64,000 bases of DNA from Verticillium longisporum (Eukaryota > Ascomycota > Sordariomycetes > Glomerellales > Plectosphaerellaceae): positions 2,108,001 through 2,172,000 of the forward strand of contig JAETXT010000010.1 of the NCBI GenBank assembly GCA_019188255.1. The letters are read 5' to 3'. The notes beneath the pieces were generated by a model. The model saw only the letters and a list, made by a program, of their open reading frames with translations, was not told where the DNA came from and ran no database searches. Positions 22,112-31,494 of this stretch are shown piece after piece; the stretch's first letter is position 1, and each line of letters begins with the position of its first letter. The translations under genes and the position numbers were made by a program.

Positions 22112-23860
22112 ATGTCCGACTCAGGTACCATCACCTCTGAAGAGCAGGCCCGCCGTGCTGTCATCGCTGAGCATCTTCCTGCTGGCTATGGCACCGGCTT
22201 CGACGCCAGCCTGGCCGGCTCTCCCGAGCAGTCGAGACACGCTTCCCACACGGAAGTGAACGAGATTGACGAGCCTCGGGAAGAGTCCTCTCTGCTGCTG
22301 CAGGGTGGCGACATCCACAGAAGTCTCTACAAGCTGGACGCTCGCGAGCGAACTCCCAGCATCCGCCGAGCCCAGACCTTCTCCCACCCACACCGAACCC
22401 TCGACGACGATGACGAATCGATTCTTCCCGCCGACGAGATGCTGCAGCCCCAGGGCTTCCGACGCCAATTTGTCCTTCAGAAGCACGGCGGCGTCGCGGG
22501 AGCCAACCTGCCCATCACAAGAAACTTTGTCGAGTTCCTTGACCTATACGGCTCGTTTGCCGGTGAGGACTTGGCCGATTCGGACGACGAGGCCATTGAG
22601 GATGATGAAGAGGAGGATGCCGAACAAGCTGGGGAGAGGCGGCCTTTGCTGCCACGCCGCAAGTCGTCTCGCCATGTCCGAGCCGGAGATGCCAGCACCA
22701 TGCAGACCTTCTTCACGCTGCTGAAGGCCTTCATCGGCACCGGCATCATGTTCCTGCCGAAAGCGTTCAAGAACGGCGGCATTCTCTTCTCGTCCCTCAC
22801 CATGGTCGTGGTTGCCGCCATATCGATGGTGGCCTTCCATCTGCTTCTCCAGTGCCGCGCTCGCTTCGGCGGAGGTTATGGCGATATCGGTCGCGAGATT
22901 GCTGGTCCCCGCATGCGAACACTGATCCTGGGGTCCATCACCCTTTCTCAGCTTGGTTTTGTGTGCACAGGACTCGTTTTCGTCGCCGACAACTGGTTTT
23001 CTTTCCTCAAGGCTGTCACCCATGGAGCCAACCCCTTGTCATCGACAGCCCTGATTGTCATCCAGGCTCTGATCATGGTCCCGCTGTCGTTCATCCGCAA
23101 CATCTCCAAGCTCGGCCCCGCCGCACTGCTGGCCGATGTCTTCATCGTCATTGGCGTCGGCTACATCTGGTACTTTGACATTTCGGTCCTCTCCACGCAG
23201 GGCATCCACGAGTCTGTGAAGCTCTTCAACCCGGAAGCATACACCCTTACCATTGGCGCCTCAATTTTCACCTTTGAGGGCATTGGCCTGATTCTGCCGA
23301 TTCAATCTTCGATGAAGGAACCCGAGCACTTTGAGCGGCTCCTCGGCATGGTCATGTTGCTCATCACTTGCGTCTTCACCAGCGTCGGCGCAATGTGTTA
23401 CGCCACCTTTGGCTCGGAGACGAAGATCGAGGTCATCGACAACTTCCCACAGGATTCCAAGTTTGTCAATGCCGTACAGTTCATGTACGCCCTTGCTGTC
23501 CTCGTCGGCAACCCCGTCCAGCTCTTCCCGGCGCTGCGTATCATCGAGGGCAAGATCTTTCAGCATAGGTCAGGCAAGAAGGACCTCTTGACCAAGTGGA
23601 AGAAGAACGTCTTCCGCACGATGCTCGTCGCCCTGTGTATCGCCATTTCCATCGGCGGCTCCGCCAATCTCGACCGCTTCGTCGCCCTCATTGGCTCCTT
23701 TGCTTGCGTCCCGCTCGTCTACATCTACCCGCCCTACCTGCACTACAAGGGTGTTGCCGGAACGCGCAAGCAGAAGCTTTTCGACATTGGCCTCATGACC
23801 CTGGGTCTTGTCGGCATGGTATATACGACCGCCATCACGCTGGCCACAAGCTTCTTGTAA
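22112..23860 (+). CDS. Vacuolar amino-acid transporter, AVT3/AVT4-like (AAAP family)
   Basis: Intronless 582-residue membrane protein of the amino acid/auxin permease family (Aa_trans). By similarity to yeast Avt3/Avt4 it would export amino acids from the vacuole. The N-terminal ~195 residues are hydrophilic with acidic patches (DDDDES, EDDEEEDAEQ), typical of the cytosolic tail of this group. The core begins TFFTLLKAFIGTGIMFLPKAF, the family's TM1 signature, and about ten further hydrophobic segments follow, with FTFEGIGLILPIQ in the middle and GNPVQLFPALRIIE later. The ATG at 22112 follows a pyrimidine-rich leader. The frame is undamaged. The stop codon TAA begins a run of 13 A (23859-23871). 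Confidence 0.9.
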   Translation: MSDSGTITSEEQARRAVIAEHLPAGYGTGFDASLAGSPEQSRHASHTEVNEIDEPREESSLLLQGGDIHRSLYKLDARERTPSIRRAQTFSHPHRTLDDDDESILPADEMLQPQGFRRQFVLQKHGGVAGANLPITRNFVEFLDLYGSFAGEDLADSDDEAIEDDEEEDAEQAGERRPLLPRRKSSRHVRAGDASTMQTFFTLLKAFIGTGIMFLPKAFKNGGILFSSLTMVVVAAISMVAFHLLLQCRARFGGGYGDIGREIAGPRMRTLILGSITLSQLGFVCTGLVFVADNWFSFLKAVTHGANPLSSTALIVIQALIMVPLSFIRNISKLGPAALLADVFIVIGVGYIWYFDISVLSTQGIHESVKLFNPEAYTLTIGASIFTFEGIGLILPIQSSMKEPEHFERLLGMVMLLITCVFTSVGAMCYATFGSETKIEVIDNFPQDSKFVNAVQFMYALAVLVGNPVQLFPALRIIEGKIFQHRSGKKDLLTKWKKNVFRTMLVALCIAISIGGSANLDRFVALIGSFACVPLVYIYPPYLHYKGVAGTRKQKLFDIGLMTLGLVGMVYTTAITLATSFL

Positions 23861-25048
23861 AAAAAAAAAAATTTTGCATCCTCCTTTGCATCGTGCTATT
23901 GGTGGCACTGGGCGTTTTCATGTTTTCAACGCGCGTGGGATGAACGGGATCTGGCGGTAAAACAAAAGGGCAGAGAAGAGGAAAGAGCACATGTCTGGAT
24001 TTAGAGCTGGTCAATACATATTCTGTACTTTGGGACCCGATGGCAATCGCACTGGTTCGGCTGCGGTGGTAAATCTGTGTCATGTTGGCCTCCGTCTTGA
24101 GAGAAGTGTTGGGTGATTCTGGTGAGGGTCGAAATGCAAGTCGCGGTGTTCGCCCAGTCTACCTGGAAATCAATAAGACACACCTCAATGACGGCAATGG
24201 ATTCCCGTTTTCCGATGGGGCGGCTGTTCCCTCTGACCCGTCTTGATCATCCCGCTGCTCAACCTAGTAGTTATCGAGCTGCCGGTTTTGTGTGTCGTCA
24301 GTTCGTCAGCGGCTTGACGTGACAACGGCCCAACTTTGACATGTCGCATTCTGCTGCATTGTTTCGAATAAATACCACCTCGGCGCGTCACTCGGGCACC
24401 ATTCACGGTCGGGTTCTCAGGCCTCCGGGCAGCTATCGCCGATCTCGTCGCTCGGCACATGAGTCTCTCGCCGGCGGCAGCACACGCAAAAGGCAGGTCT
24501 TTACGGAGTTTTTCTCGGATCACGTCACAGAGCCCACCGTGAAGCAGTCCACGATGTGTCGTCCTGGACCTCGGAACCCCCCACACGTTCCGCCCAACTC
24601 GCAAGCTGGCTTAGCGCCCGCTGGTTGCCCCTGAGATGCCTATCTCGTCCCCAACTCCCGGTGCGGCGCCATGGCAGCTTCCCCATGCGGAATGCCGCGC
24701 GCCGGCGATCGCCCGCATCGATCAACCCCGCAGATCCATTGCATGTGCCGTAGGGTACGGATTTGGGGAAGAATACCGGCTTTGCGTGCATGGTTTGACA
24801 GAAAGACTAATTCCACGTGGATGCCGGGGTGGCTCGTCAGTGGAGGAGCCTGCAAGGAAGAACAATAATGAGGCTGTCGACGGGAAAAGCCGACTATGGT
24901 GATGGTTTTCCCGCCAGTTTCCCGCTCACGATGACGCCCGATCGAGCTTGGTTAACGCGAGGCGACGGCGGTGTATGCCAGATTCGACCATTGTCAGGAA
25001 TAGGAAGAGGAGACGTATGATGTCTACCGTTGAGGAAAAGGGGAAAAT
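23861..25048. other. Spacer with cutinase promoter
   Basis: About 1.2 kb. It starts with an A-run followed by TTTT just after the transporter stop, which is genomic and not a retrocopy tail as no duplicated gene accompanies it. The right part is the cutinase upstream region. No further gene was recognised. Confidence 0.5.
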
Positions 25049-25056
25049 TATATAAA
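25049..25056 (+). promoter_or_regulatory. TATA box of the cutinase gene
   Basis: TATATAAA about 100 nt upstream of the ATG at 25158. The start codon itself lies in a strong eukaryotic context (GCCACCATG). Confidence 0.6.
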
Positions 25057-25157
25057 GACGTCGATCTCACGAGTGAGGAAAAGCCTGTCTACACAGCGTC
25101 AACCTCTCACCGGCTCTCTCTCCTCTCTCTCTTTGGTTCACCCATCCAGCCGCCACC

Positions 25158-26037
25158 ATGAAGGCCGTCCAGACCCTGCTGCTCGCCCTCGCGGGTACTG
25201 CTCTCGCTGCCCCTGTTGAGGCCCCCTCCTCGCAGCTCGACCCCGACTTCCCCCTCGCCGAGCTCGAGGCCTACTATGCCTCCAAATTTGAGGAGACCTC
25301 GCCCGCCACCCCTCTCGCGGCACGCCAGTACTCCGCCAGCGTCTCGAACCAGCTGACGGACGGAACCCCCTGCCGCGCCGTGACGCTCATCTACGCCCGC
25401 GGCACCACCCAGCAGGGCAACATCGGCGACCCCGCCGCCGTCGGTCCCCTGACCTTCAACAACCTTGCGCGCCTCATCGGAACGGCCAACCTTGCCGTCC
25501 AGGGCGTGACCTACCCCGCCAACGTCGCCGGTTTCCTGGCCGGCGGCGACGCCGCTGGCAGCCGCACCATGGCCCAGCTCACTGCCCGCGTAAGACCTCT
25601 CCGAGCCACTAGTACACGCCGACAGTGAAGCAGGAGCACCAAGCTGACCATGACATGTCCAGGCCGTGACGCAGTGCCCCAACACCAAGATCGTCCTCAG
25701 CGGCTACAGCCAGGGGGCGCAGGTCGTCCACAACGCTGCCGGTCAACTGACCGCCGCCCAGACCAACAGGGTCACCGCCGGTATGCTGTTCCCTTTTTTC
25801 TCTCATACAATGATGCGGCCCAGTCAGGATTTCATCAAGCTGACAAGACTAGTCCTCACCTTTGGCGACCCCAAGCGCAACCAGCCGTTCGGCACCATCC
25901 CCGCCTCGCGCACGCGGGTCATCTGCCGCACCGGGGACAACATCTGCGAGGGCGGCTTCACCATCACCCCTGCCCACACGCAGTACCAGCAGGACGCGCC
26001 CGCCGCGGCTTCTTGGATCGCGGCCAGGGTTCGCTAG
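25158..26037 (+). CDS. Cutinase
   Basis: Secreted serine esterase that hydrolyses the ester bonds of cutin. Exons 25158-25589, 25663-25780 and 25853-26037 (introns 73 and 72 nt) give 244 residues. The signal peptide runs MKAVQTLLLALAGTALAAP, followed by a pro-like segment to about residue 56 (LAARQ). The triad is Ser160 in GYSQGAQ, Asp212 in RTGDNICEGG and His225 in TPAHTQY; the 13-residue Asp-His spacing equals that of Fusarium cutinase. Cysteines near 71, 149, 208 and 215 fit the two family disulfides. The second intron splits the codon before LTFGDP. The frame is intact. Transcription is probably induced by cutin monomers, by family analogy. Confidence 0.95.
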
Positions 26038-26389
26038 ATTGTGCATGGCAGGGGGCCTGGATGTATGCCGAGGGTGCAAGGCTTTGGGTAGCTACGTGGG
26101 ACCAGTGTAGGAGCTGCGATGATGGGTTGATTCGTGGACATTGGAGATTGAGATTCAGGAGGAGCGGGTTTATCGATTTCTGTCAGTATGCTTCGTACAC
26201 TGATGACGATGAAAAATATAGTCTCGCTCTTATTTATTCTGAAAGCTTCGAGGATGCCCTGAGTATTTGTAATAGGTGAGGAACAGCATCCAAGCCTATC
26301 AAAGTACATTACCCTCAGCATTTGTCTTTACTGTCGTGTGCGGGCCGTTCAAGGTCATGTACCATGCTGACGTTATCCCTGTCATCTAG

Positions 26390-26485
26390 TTCCGATTAGT
26401 CTAGTGGTTAGGATATCGGCTTGTCACCAAAGAACCTGGGTTCTGAGATTCGCCGGGGACCGGGGTTCAATTCCCCGATCGGAAG
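26390..26485 (+). tRNA. tRNA-Asp (GTC) with a 24-nt intron
   Basis: Cloverleaf drawn by eye. The acceptor stem TTCCGAT pairs perfectly with ATCGGAA, and the discriminator is G (26485), as expected for tRNA-Asp. The D arm is 26399-26414, the anticodon stem TCGGC/GCCGG, the loop TTGTCAC with anticodon GTC at 26423-26425, and the T arm CGGGG-TTCAATT-CCCCG at 26461-26477. An intron of about 24 nt (26427-26450) sits at the canonical site after the base 3' of the anticodon. Its exact ends could shift by a base or two. Confidence 0.9.
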
Positions 26486-26487
26486 AC

Positions 26488-26492
26488 TTTTT
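26488..26492 (+). terminator. Pol III terminator of tRNA-Asp
   Basis: A run of five T two bases after the tRNA 3' end, the standard RNA polymerase III stop signal. Confidence 0.8.
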
Positions 26493-26955
26493 GTCGGCAT
26501 CGGAGCCGATGACCAAAGGCACTGTTGAGTGTCCCTGATGCCTTCTTTCGTTTTAATATTGCGGCTGCCATGTTTCCGTTGTCAGGTCGCGGGATCTGTG
26601 TTGCACAGGGCAGCATGCATCATGACCGTGTAGCCTCCTCACTCCGAGATCGAAAGTGTGTTTCCCAAAAAGCGAAAGCCAGTTGTGTCTTATCGAGTAA
26701 TTCATGCCATCCGTCAAGACCTCGCTCGGTCTTAATGCATATTTCTGAGACAATCATATCTCGGTCTCGCTCTGTGATGAAACAATCAGGCCATTTCGCT
26801 CTCTGCGGGCACCACAGCGAGCAAGCGTATCTAGGTAAAGACCCATGAAATGCAATCAAATGAATCCAAGCTTGCTACGACATATCTCACACAACAAGAT
26901 GCACATGACCGCTAATCCATCCTCCTCTTCCCCCTGTACTTCACTATGTTCAAGT
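26493..26955. other. Spacer
   Basis: About 460 nt between the tRNA and the 3' end of the FAD oxidoreductase. Nothing recognisable. Confidence 0.5.
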
Positions 26956-28721
26956 CTACAGCTTGCTCGCAGGCTCCCGATTCCTCAGCCTCTCATCGAG
27001 AATGCCGTCCTCGCCAAGCAGCTCGGCGGCAATGCCCCGGCCGGCCGCGCGGCCAGAGAAGATGCAGCCGCCGAGGAAGGTACCCTCGAGCGAGTTGTAG
27101 CCGTGGACGCCGCCGCCGCCAAAGCCAGCGACCTCGCCGGCGGCATACAGGCCGGGAAAGGGCGTGCGTCCGTCCGTCTTCATGACGTTGCTGCGCAGGT
27201 TCGTCTCGATGCCGCCGAGCGTCTTGCGCGTCAGCAGGTTCATGCGGACGGCGATGAGGGGCCCGTGCTTGGGGTCGAGGAGGCGGGGCGGCGGCGCGAC
27301 GCGGCTGCGGCGGTCGGCCCAGTAGGCGCGGCCGTTGTGGATGAGCATGGCCTGGGCGTCCTTGGAGAAGGGGTTGGCCATCTGGCCGTCGCGGGCCTCG
27401 ACGGTGGCGCGCACGGCGGCGGCGTCGAGGGCGGGTCCGCCGCGTTCGCGGGCGAGGTCGTTCATGCCGTCGACGAGGGCGTCGAGCGTGTCGCGCACGA
27501 CAAAGTCGGCGCCGTGCTGCTGGAAGCGCTGCACGGGGACGGTGCCCTTTTGCCGAAGACGCGCGTCAGCAGCTGCCAGAGGCTCTTGCCCGTGATGTCG
27601 GGGTTCTGCTCGCTGCCCGAGAGGGCAAACTCGCGCGCGAAGATGGCCTGGACGAGGAAGAACCACGAGTAGACGAAGCCCGTTGAGCAGATGTGCATGA
27701 GCGTCGCCATGGAGCCGGCGCCGGGGAAGAGGGGCGGGGGCAGGCGCTAGCCCGAGGCGTCGAGCCAGAGCGACGACGGCGCCGGCAGCACGCGGATGCC
27801 GTGGGACGGCCAGATGGGGTCCCAGTTGGCGAGACCCTCGGTGTAGTGCCACATGCGGTCGCGGTTGATGATGTGGGCGCCGCTCGACTCGGCGATGCCA
27901 ATCATGCGGCCGTCGACGTGGGCCGGCACGCCCACGACAAAGTGCTCGGGCACCTTGGGCCCGAGGCGATCGACGGGCCAGGCGGCGCGGACAGCCTCCA
28001 CGTTGCCACCGATGCCGCCCGACGTGACGACGACGGCGGCGCCGCGGAGCTCAAAGGTGCCCGTCTCGGTGCGAGACGTGGCGACGCCGCGCGGCAGGTC
28101 CGTCTCCTCGAGGGTACGGCCGCGCACACCAACAGCGCGGCCCGTGGTCTCGTCAACGATAAGCTCGTCGACGGCATGGCGGAAGCGGAACTGGATGATG
28201 CCCTCCTTCTCAGCCTTGAGCACGGGCTCGCGGAAGACGCGGACGACCTCGGGCCCCGTGCCCCAGGTGAGATGGAACCTGGGCACCGAGTTGCCGTGGC
28301 CCTCTGCGCGGCCGTGGCCTCGCTCGGCCCAGCCGACGTTGAACATGAAGCCCAGCCCGAGCCCCTTGACGTATCCCTCCATGCCGTCGTCGCCCTTTTC
28401 GGCGGCAAAGTCGACAAAGGCCTCGGCCCACTTGCGCGGCCAGTAATCCTCGTCCTCACGGTCAAACTGGGCGGAGCCGAGCCAGTCGCACATGGCGAGG
28501 GCCTTGTTGTCGCGGATGCCGAGGCGGCGCTGCTCTGTCGAGTCGACGACGAAGAGGCCGCCGAGAGACCAGAAGGCCTGGCCGCCGAGGTTCTGACGGG
28601 ACTCTTGATCGATGATGAGGGTCGGGATGCCGCGTAGCGAGAGTTCATAGGCGGCGACGAGGCCGGCCAAGCCGCCGCCTACGATGAGGACAGGGTTGTC
28701 GGGAGTTGCCTTGGCTGCCAT
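26956..28721 (-). pseudogene. FAD-dependent oxidoreductase (COG3573/KstD-like), stop plus frameshift
   Basis: Flavoprotein of the FAD_binding_2 superfamily, closest in layout to COG3573 'predicted oxidoreductases' related to 3-ketosteroid dehydrogenases and fumarate reductases. The ADP-binding Rossmann motif VGGGLAGLVAAYELSLRG is at residues 14-31 of the ATG at 28721, and a C-terminal FAD-contacting segment reads GLYAAGEVAGFGGGGVHGYN. There is no intron. Two lesions occur: an in-frame TAG at 27749-27747 after WLDASG, and a one-base loss at the AAAAGGG run (27545-27551) after LLTRVFGK. Allowing one extra base gives 1767 nt (588 residues), the family's usual length. Codons are extremely rich in G/C at the third position. 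The family is mostly bacterial, so old transfer is possible. Tail-end neighbour of the intact MDR dehydrogenase. Functional only if both lesions are sequence errors. Confidence 0.82.
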
Positions 28722-29360
28722 GGTTGTGGATGTCTCGTATCGCTATGGGAGGGGGGGATGGAGCTGCGTAGGAGGAGCAGACCTTTGTCGGAGGAGGTGG
28801 AGGTCGATGAGATGGACCCTACTGCGAAATCCGGGGAAGAGGGGACGCAATCGCGGGGACGACGATGGGTCGAGCTGTCGGAAGATGAATGGGCTGACGA
28901 AAGGCTGGGGTTGAGGACCCTCGATTACTGTGCCCACGCAGGAGCCTCGGCCCCGCAGTCTGACACGAAGCAGCGTGCCTAGCTCGGCGGTTGGCAGGGG
29001 TCTGGGATGTCTGCATGGTGGTGTATCGCCTGCATTGGGTATTCAGGTGGAGGTGGAGAGCTCAGATAGAGGTAGAGAGAGTGTGGAGGTGGAGAGCTCA
29101 GAGGCATGTGACCGAGGCATCCGGCAGGATATTGCAGCATATAGTAGTACGGTGTGCTATATACCTAAGGACCATCAAGGCTGCAACCCAAACCCTCAGG
29201 CGAGACGGGGCCCTACTGCTATGCTCTTAACGGGTATTTCTTTGGCCGAGTGGCATTCCCTAAGCAAAGTAGGTACTTAGGCCTGGTACACTGCCAGACT
29301 GCCTTTCCCTCAGCTAGGACCTTACTTTAGGTACCAAGGTATTTTGAGACGTCTCGCCCT
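28722..29360. other. Spacer with short direct repeat
   Basis: About 640 nt. It holds a 20-bp direct repeat (29047-29066 and 29083-29102) and, near the right edge, several words related to TAGGTACC. No gene was recognised. Confidence 0.55.
29047..29102. repeat. 20-bp direct repeat, two copies
   Basis: GTGGAGGTGGAGAGCTCAGA occurs at 29047-29066 and again, identical, at 29083-29102, with a purine-rich 16-nt spacer. It looks like a local slippage or duplication product. Confidence 0.85.
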
Positions 29361-30589
29361 TCACACGTCGACCTTCACGACGACCTTGCCAAAGTGCGAC
29401 CCGCTGAACAGATACTGCAACGCCTCCCTGCCCTCCGCGAACCCGAAAACGCGATCGACAACCGGCCGAATGGCGTGCGCCTCGTAGAACCGCACCATCT
29501 CCTCGAACCGGTCGCGCGGCCCGTTGAGGATGCCCTTGAGCGTCACGTTGCGCGCCAGCGCCAGCAGGTTGACGTTGGTCCGGTCGCCCGCCTCGTCCTG
29601 CTTGCCCGACAGGTAGCCGATGCACGCGATGACGCCGCCGTACGCGACGCAGTCGAACGACTTGCGCAGCGTCTGCGCGCCGCCCGTCTCGAGGATCACG
29701 TCGGCGCCCTCCTCGCCCGTCAGCGCCATGACCTGGGCCTGCCAGTCGGGCGTCGTGCGGTAGTTGATGACGTGGTCGGCGCCGAGGGCCTTGGCCTTTT
29801 CGAGCTTGGCGTCCGAGGAGGACGTGATGATGGCTGGGGCTGTCAGCGGACACGCGGTGCAATTGCTTCAGGGGGTCACAAGGAGAAAAGAACAAAGCCG
29901 ACAAACGAGACCAAAAAAACATACTCGTCGCCCCCGCGGCCTTGGCTATCTGCAGCCCGCTGACGCTGACGCCTCCTGTGCCCTGCAGCAGCACCGTCTC
30001 GCCGCGGCCGCCGGGCGCGCCTAGGGGCCGGAACTGGTTGATGGCCATCCAGGCCGTCACGGCGGCGATGGGCAGGCACGCCGCCTCCTCGTCGGACATG
30101 TGGCTCGGCGCGCGCACGAGGCCCGTCGCCGGGAAGACGCGATGCGTCTGCAGCACGCCCTCGAGCGGCAGGCCGAGGCCCGACGCCATGATGGGCGCCT
30201 TGATCTGGCCCGTGAGGTGGGCCTGGTTGAAGGTCGAGAGCACACGGTCGCCGACGGCCCAGAGCAGCGCGTCGTTGTCGTTGTCGCCGCCGATGGCCAC
30301 GACGGTGCCGCACATGTCGGAGCAGGGGACGAGGGGGTCAATGTCACCCGAGTTGACTGTTTTGTGGTGGTTGTAGAGACCCATGATGACTGTGTGTGTG
30401 AGCGGCCATTATTATTCTGGCGAGTAACGTGAAGAACCTACCCTCAGTGTCGCGGTAGTTGAGTGACACGGCACTGATCTTGACGAGGACCTCGCCCTTG
30501 CCGGGCTTGGGCATGGCGCTCGTGGCCCTAAAAAGGTTCTCGAGGCCGTCGAGCTTGGTCTGCCACTTTTGCACTTGTACGTCAGCCAT
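29361..30589 (-). CDS. Medium-chain dehydrogenase/quinone oxidoreductase-like
   Basis: Cytosolic NAD(P)H-dependent oxidoreductase of the zinc-independent medium-chain (MDR/quinone oxidoreductase) group. Exons 30589-30442, 30389-29925 and 29833-29361 (introns 52 and 91 nt) give 361 residues. The N-terminal GroES-like domain carries SLNYRDTEVIMGLY and the conserved PLVPCSDMCGTV; the Rossmann domain shows LLQGTGGVSVSGLQIAKAAGA and then the nucleotide-contacting SSSDAKLEKAKALGAD. No structural-zinc cysteine cluster is visible, which supports the quinone-oxidoreductase-like branch over classic alcohol dehydrogenase. The frame is undamaged although the gene is as GC-rich as its broken FAD-oxidoreductase neighbour. 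Substrate unknown. Confidence 0.9.
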
Positions 30590-31494
30590 TTTTGGTCGGA
30601 GGGATTCGATTGGTATTAAATGTCGTGATGAGTAACGCTGGACAGCGGCACACGGGTTATATATTCATGATGCGGCGTGCCTCTGGAAAATGGAGGTGAT
30701 TGCTAATACGGAGGGTCGCGCAGTGGGTTGAGTGGATGACCATGATAATCATGACGAGGAACCGTCCCCGCTTCGGACTTGTGGACGGAACTCGGATTCT
30801 ACTGGTGGCTACCTACTGAGCAATGGTGGCTACTTACTGAGCAAACGACAGAAAATGGCCTGCCGTAGGCTTGGTACTCGACAGCGAGATGCCTGATCTT
30901 GGAGTCTCTCACTTGTTGCAACAGCTTTGTCGACCACTTGCTCCCTATACCTCCTTTGGGTGGGCTTGAGGTAGGAACCTGGGTACCTAGGTATCGTGTA
31001 GGTACCTTAGCTTCGACTCACTCAGGTTGGCACTTAGGAGTATACACCAAAGTGAGATAAGTGCCTGTTCAACAGGGCTGCTACGCCTTCCATCACCCGC
31101 CTCCGCAATGCTCTTTCTTTTTCCTCCGAAAATAGACTCAATTAGATATTACCATTGTGCAGCGACTGTCAATGCAATGCAGCGATGCGACCTCTACCTA
31201 GGTAGGTGACTTATTCAAGAATAGCACAAAGGAAGCTGACAGCTGTCGCCAAGTGCGCTAACAATGTGGGGCTGCCTTTGTTTGCGGTTTGTGGCAGTCA
31301 CCGCCAACACCGGCGATATCCCAATCTCGATCCAACCTCACCAACGACCAACGACCTGCGTTTCGTCGCGACTCGCGAGCCTTCTCTTATCATCACCACA
31401 ACCCTCCTGCCACGCGAACAATCGCCCGTCAACCGCACCCTTACCAATTCCTCATCTCCCCAGTATTCTCATCCAGCCCCATGCATGCCGTCAG
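30590..31494. other. Divergent promoter region with repeats
   Basis: About 900 nt between the dehydrogenase ATG and the JmjC-like gene. It holds a 21-bp tandem duplication (30803-30844) and a cluster of near-palindromic words such as GGTACCTAGGTA (about 30984-31010) and CTACCTAGGTAGGT (about 31194-31207). The JmjC frame stays open upstream to 31264, so a longer N-terminus cannot be excluded. Confidence 0.55.
30803..30844. repeat. 21-bp tandem duplication
   Basis: Two adjacent 21-nt units, 30803-30823 and 30824-30844, beginning TGGTGGCTAC and ending ACTGAGCAA, differing by a single C/T in the middle. Confidence 0.9.

Noticed and set aside
23859..23871. A-run directly after the amino-acid transporter stop, as in a retrocopy
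   Set aside because: No target-site duplication or parent copy is visible, and intronless genes are normal in this family; a simple A-tract explains it.
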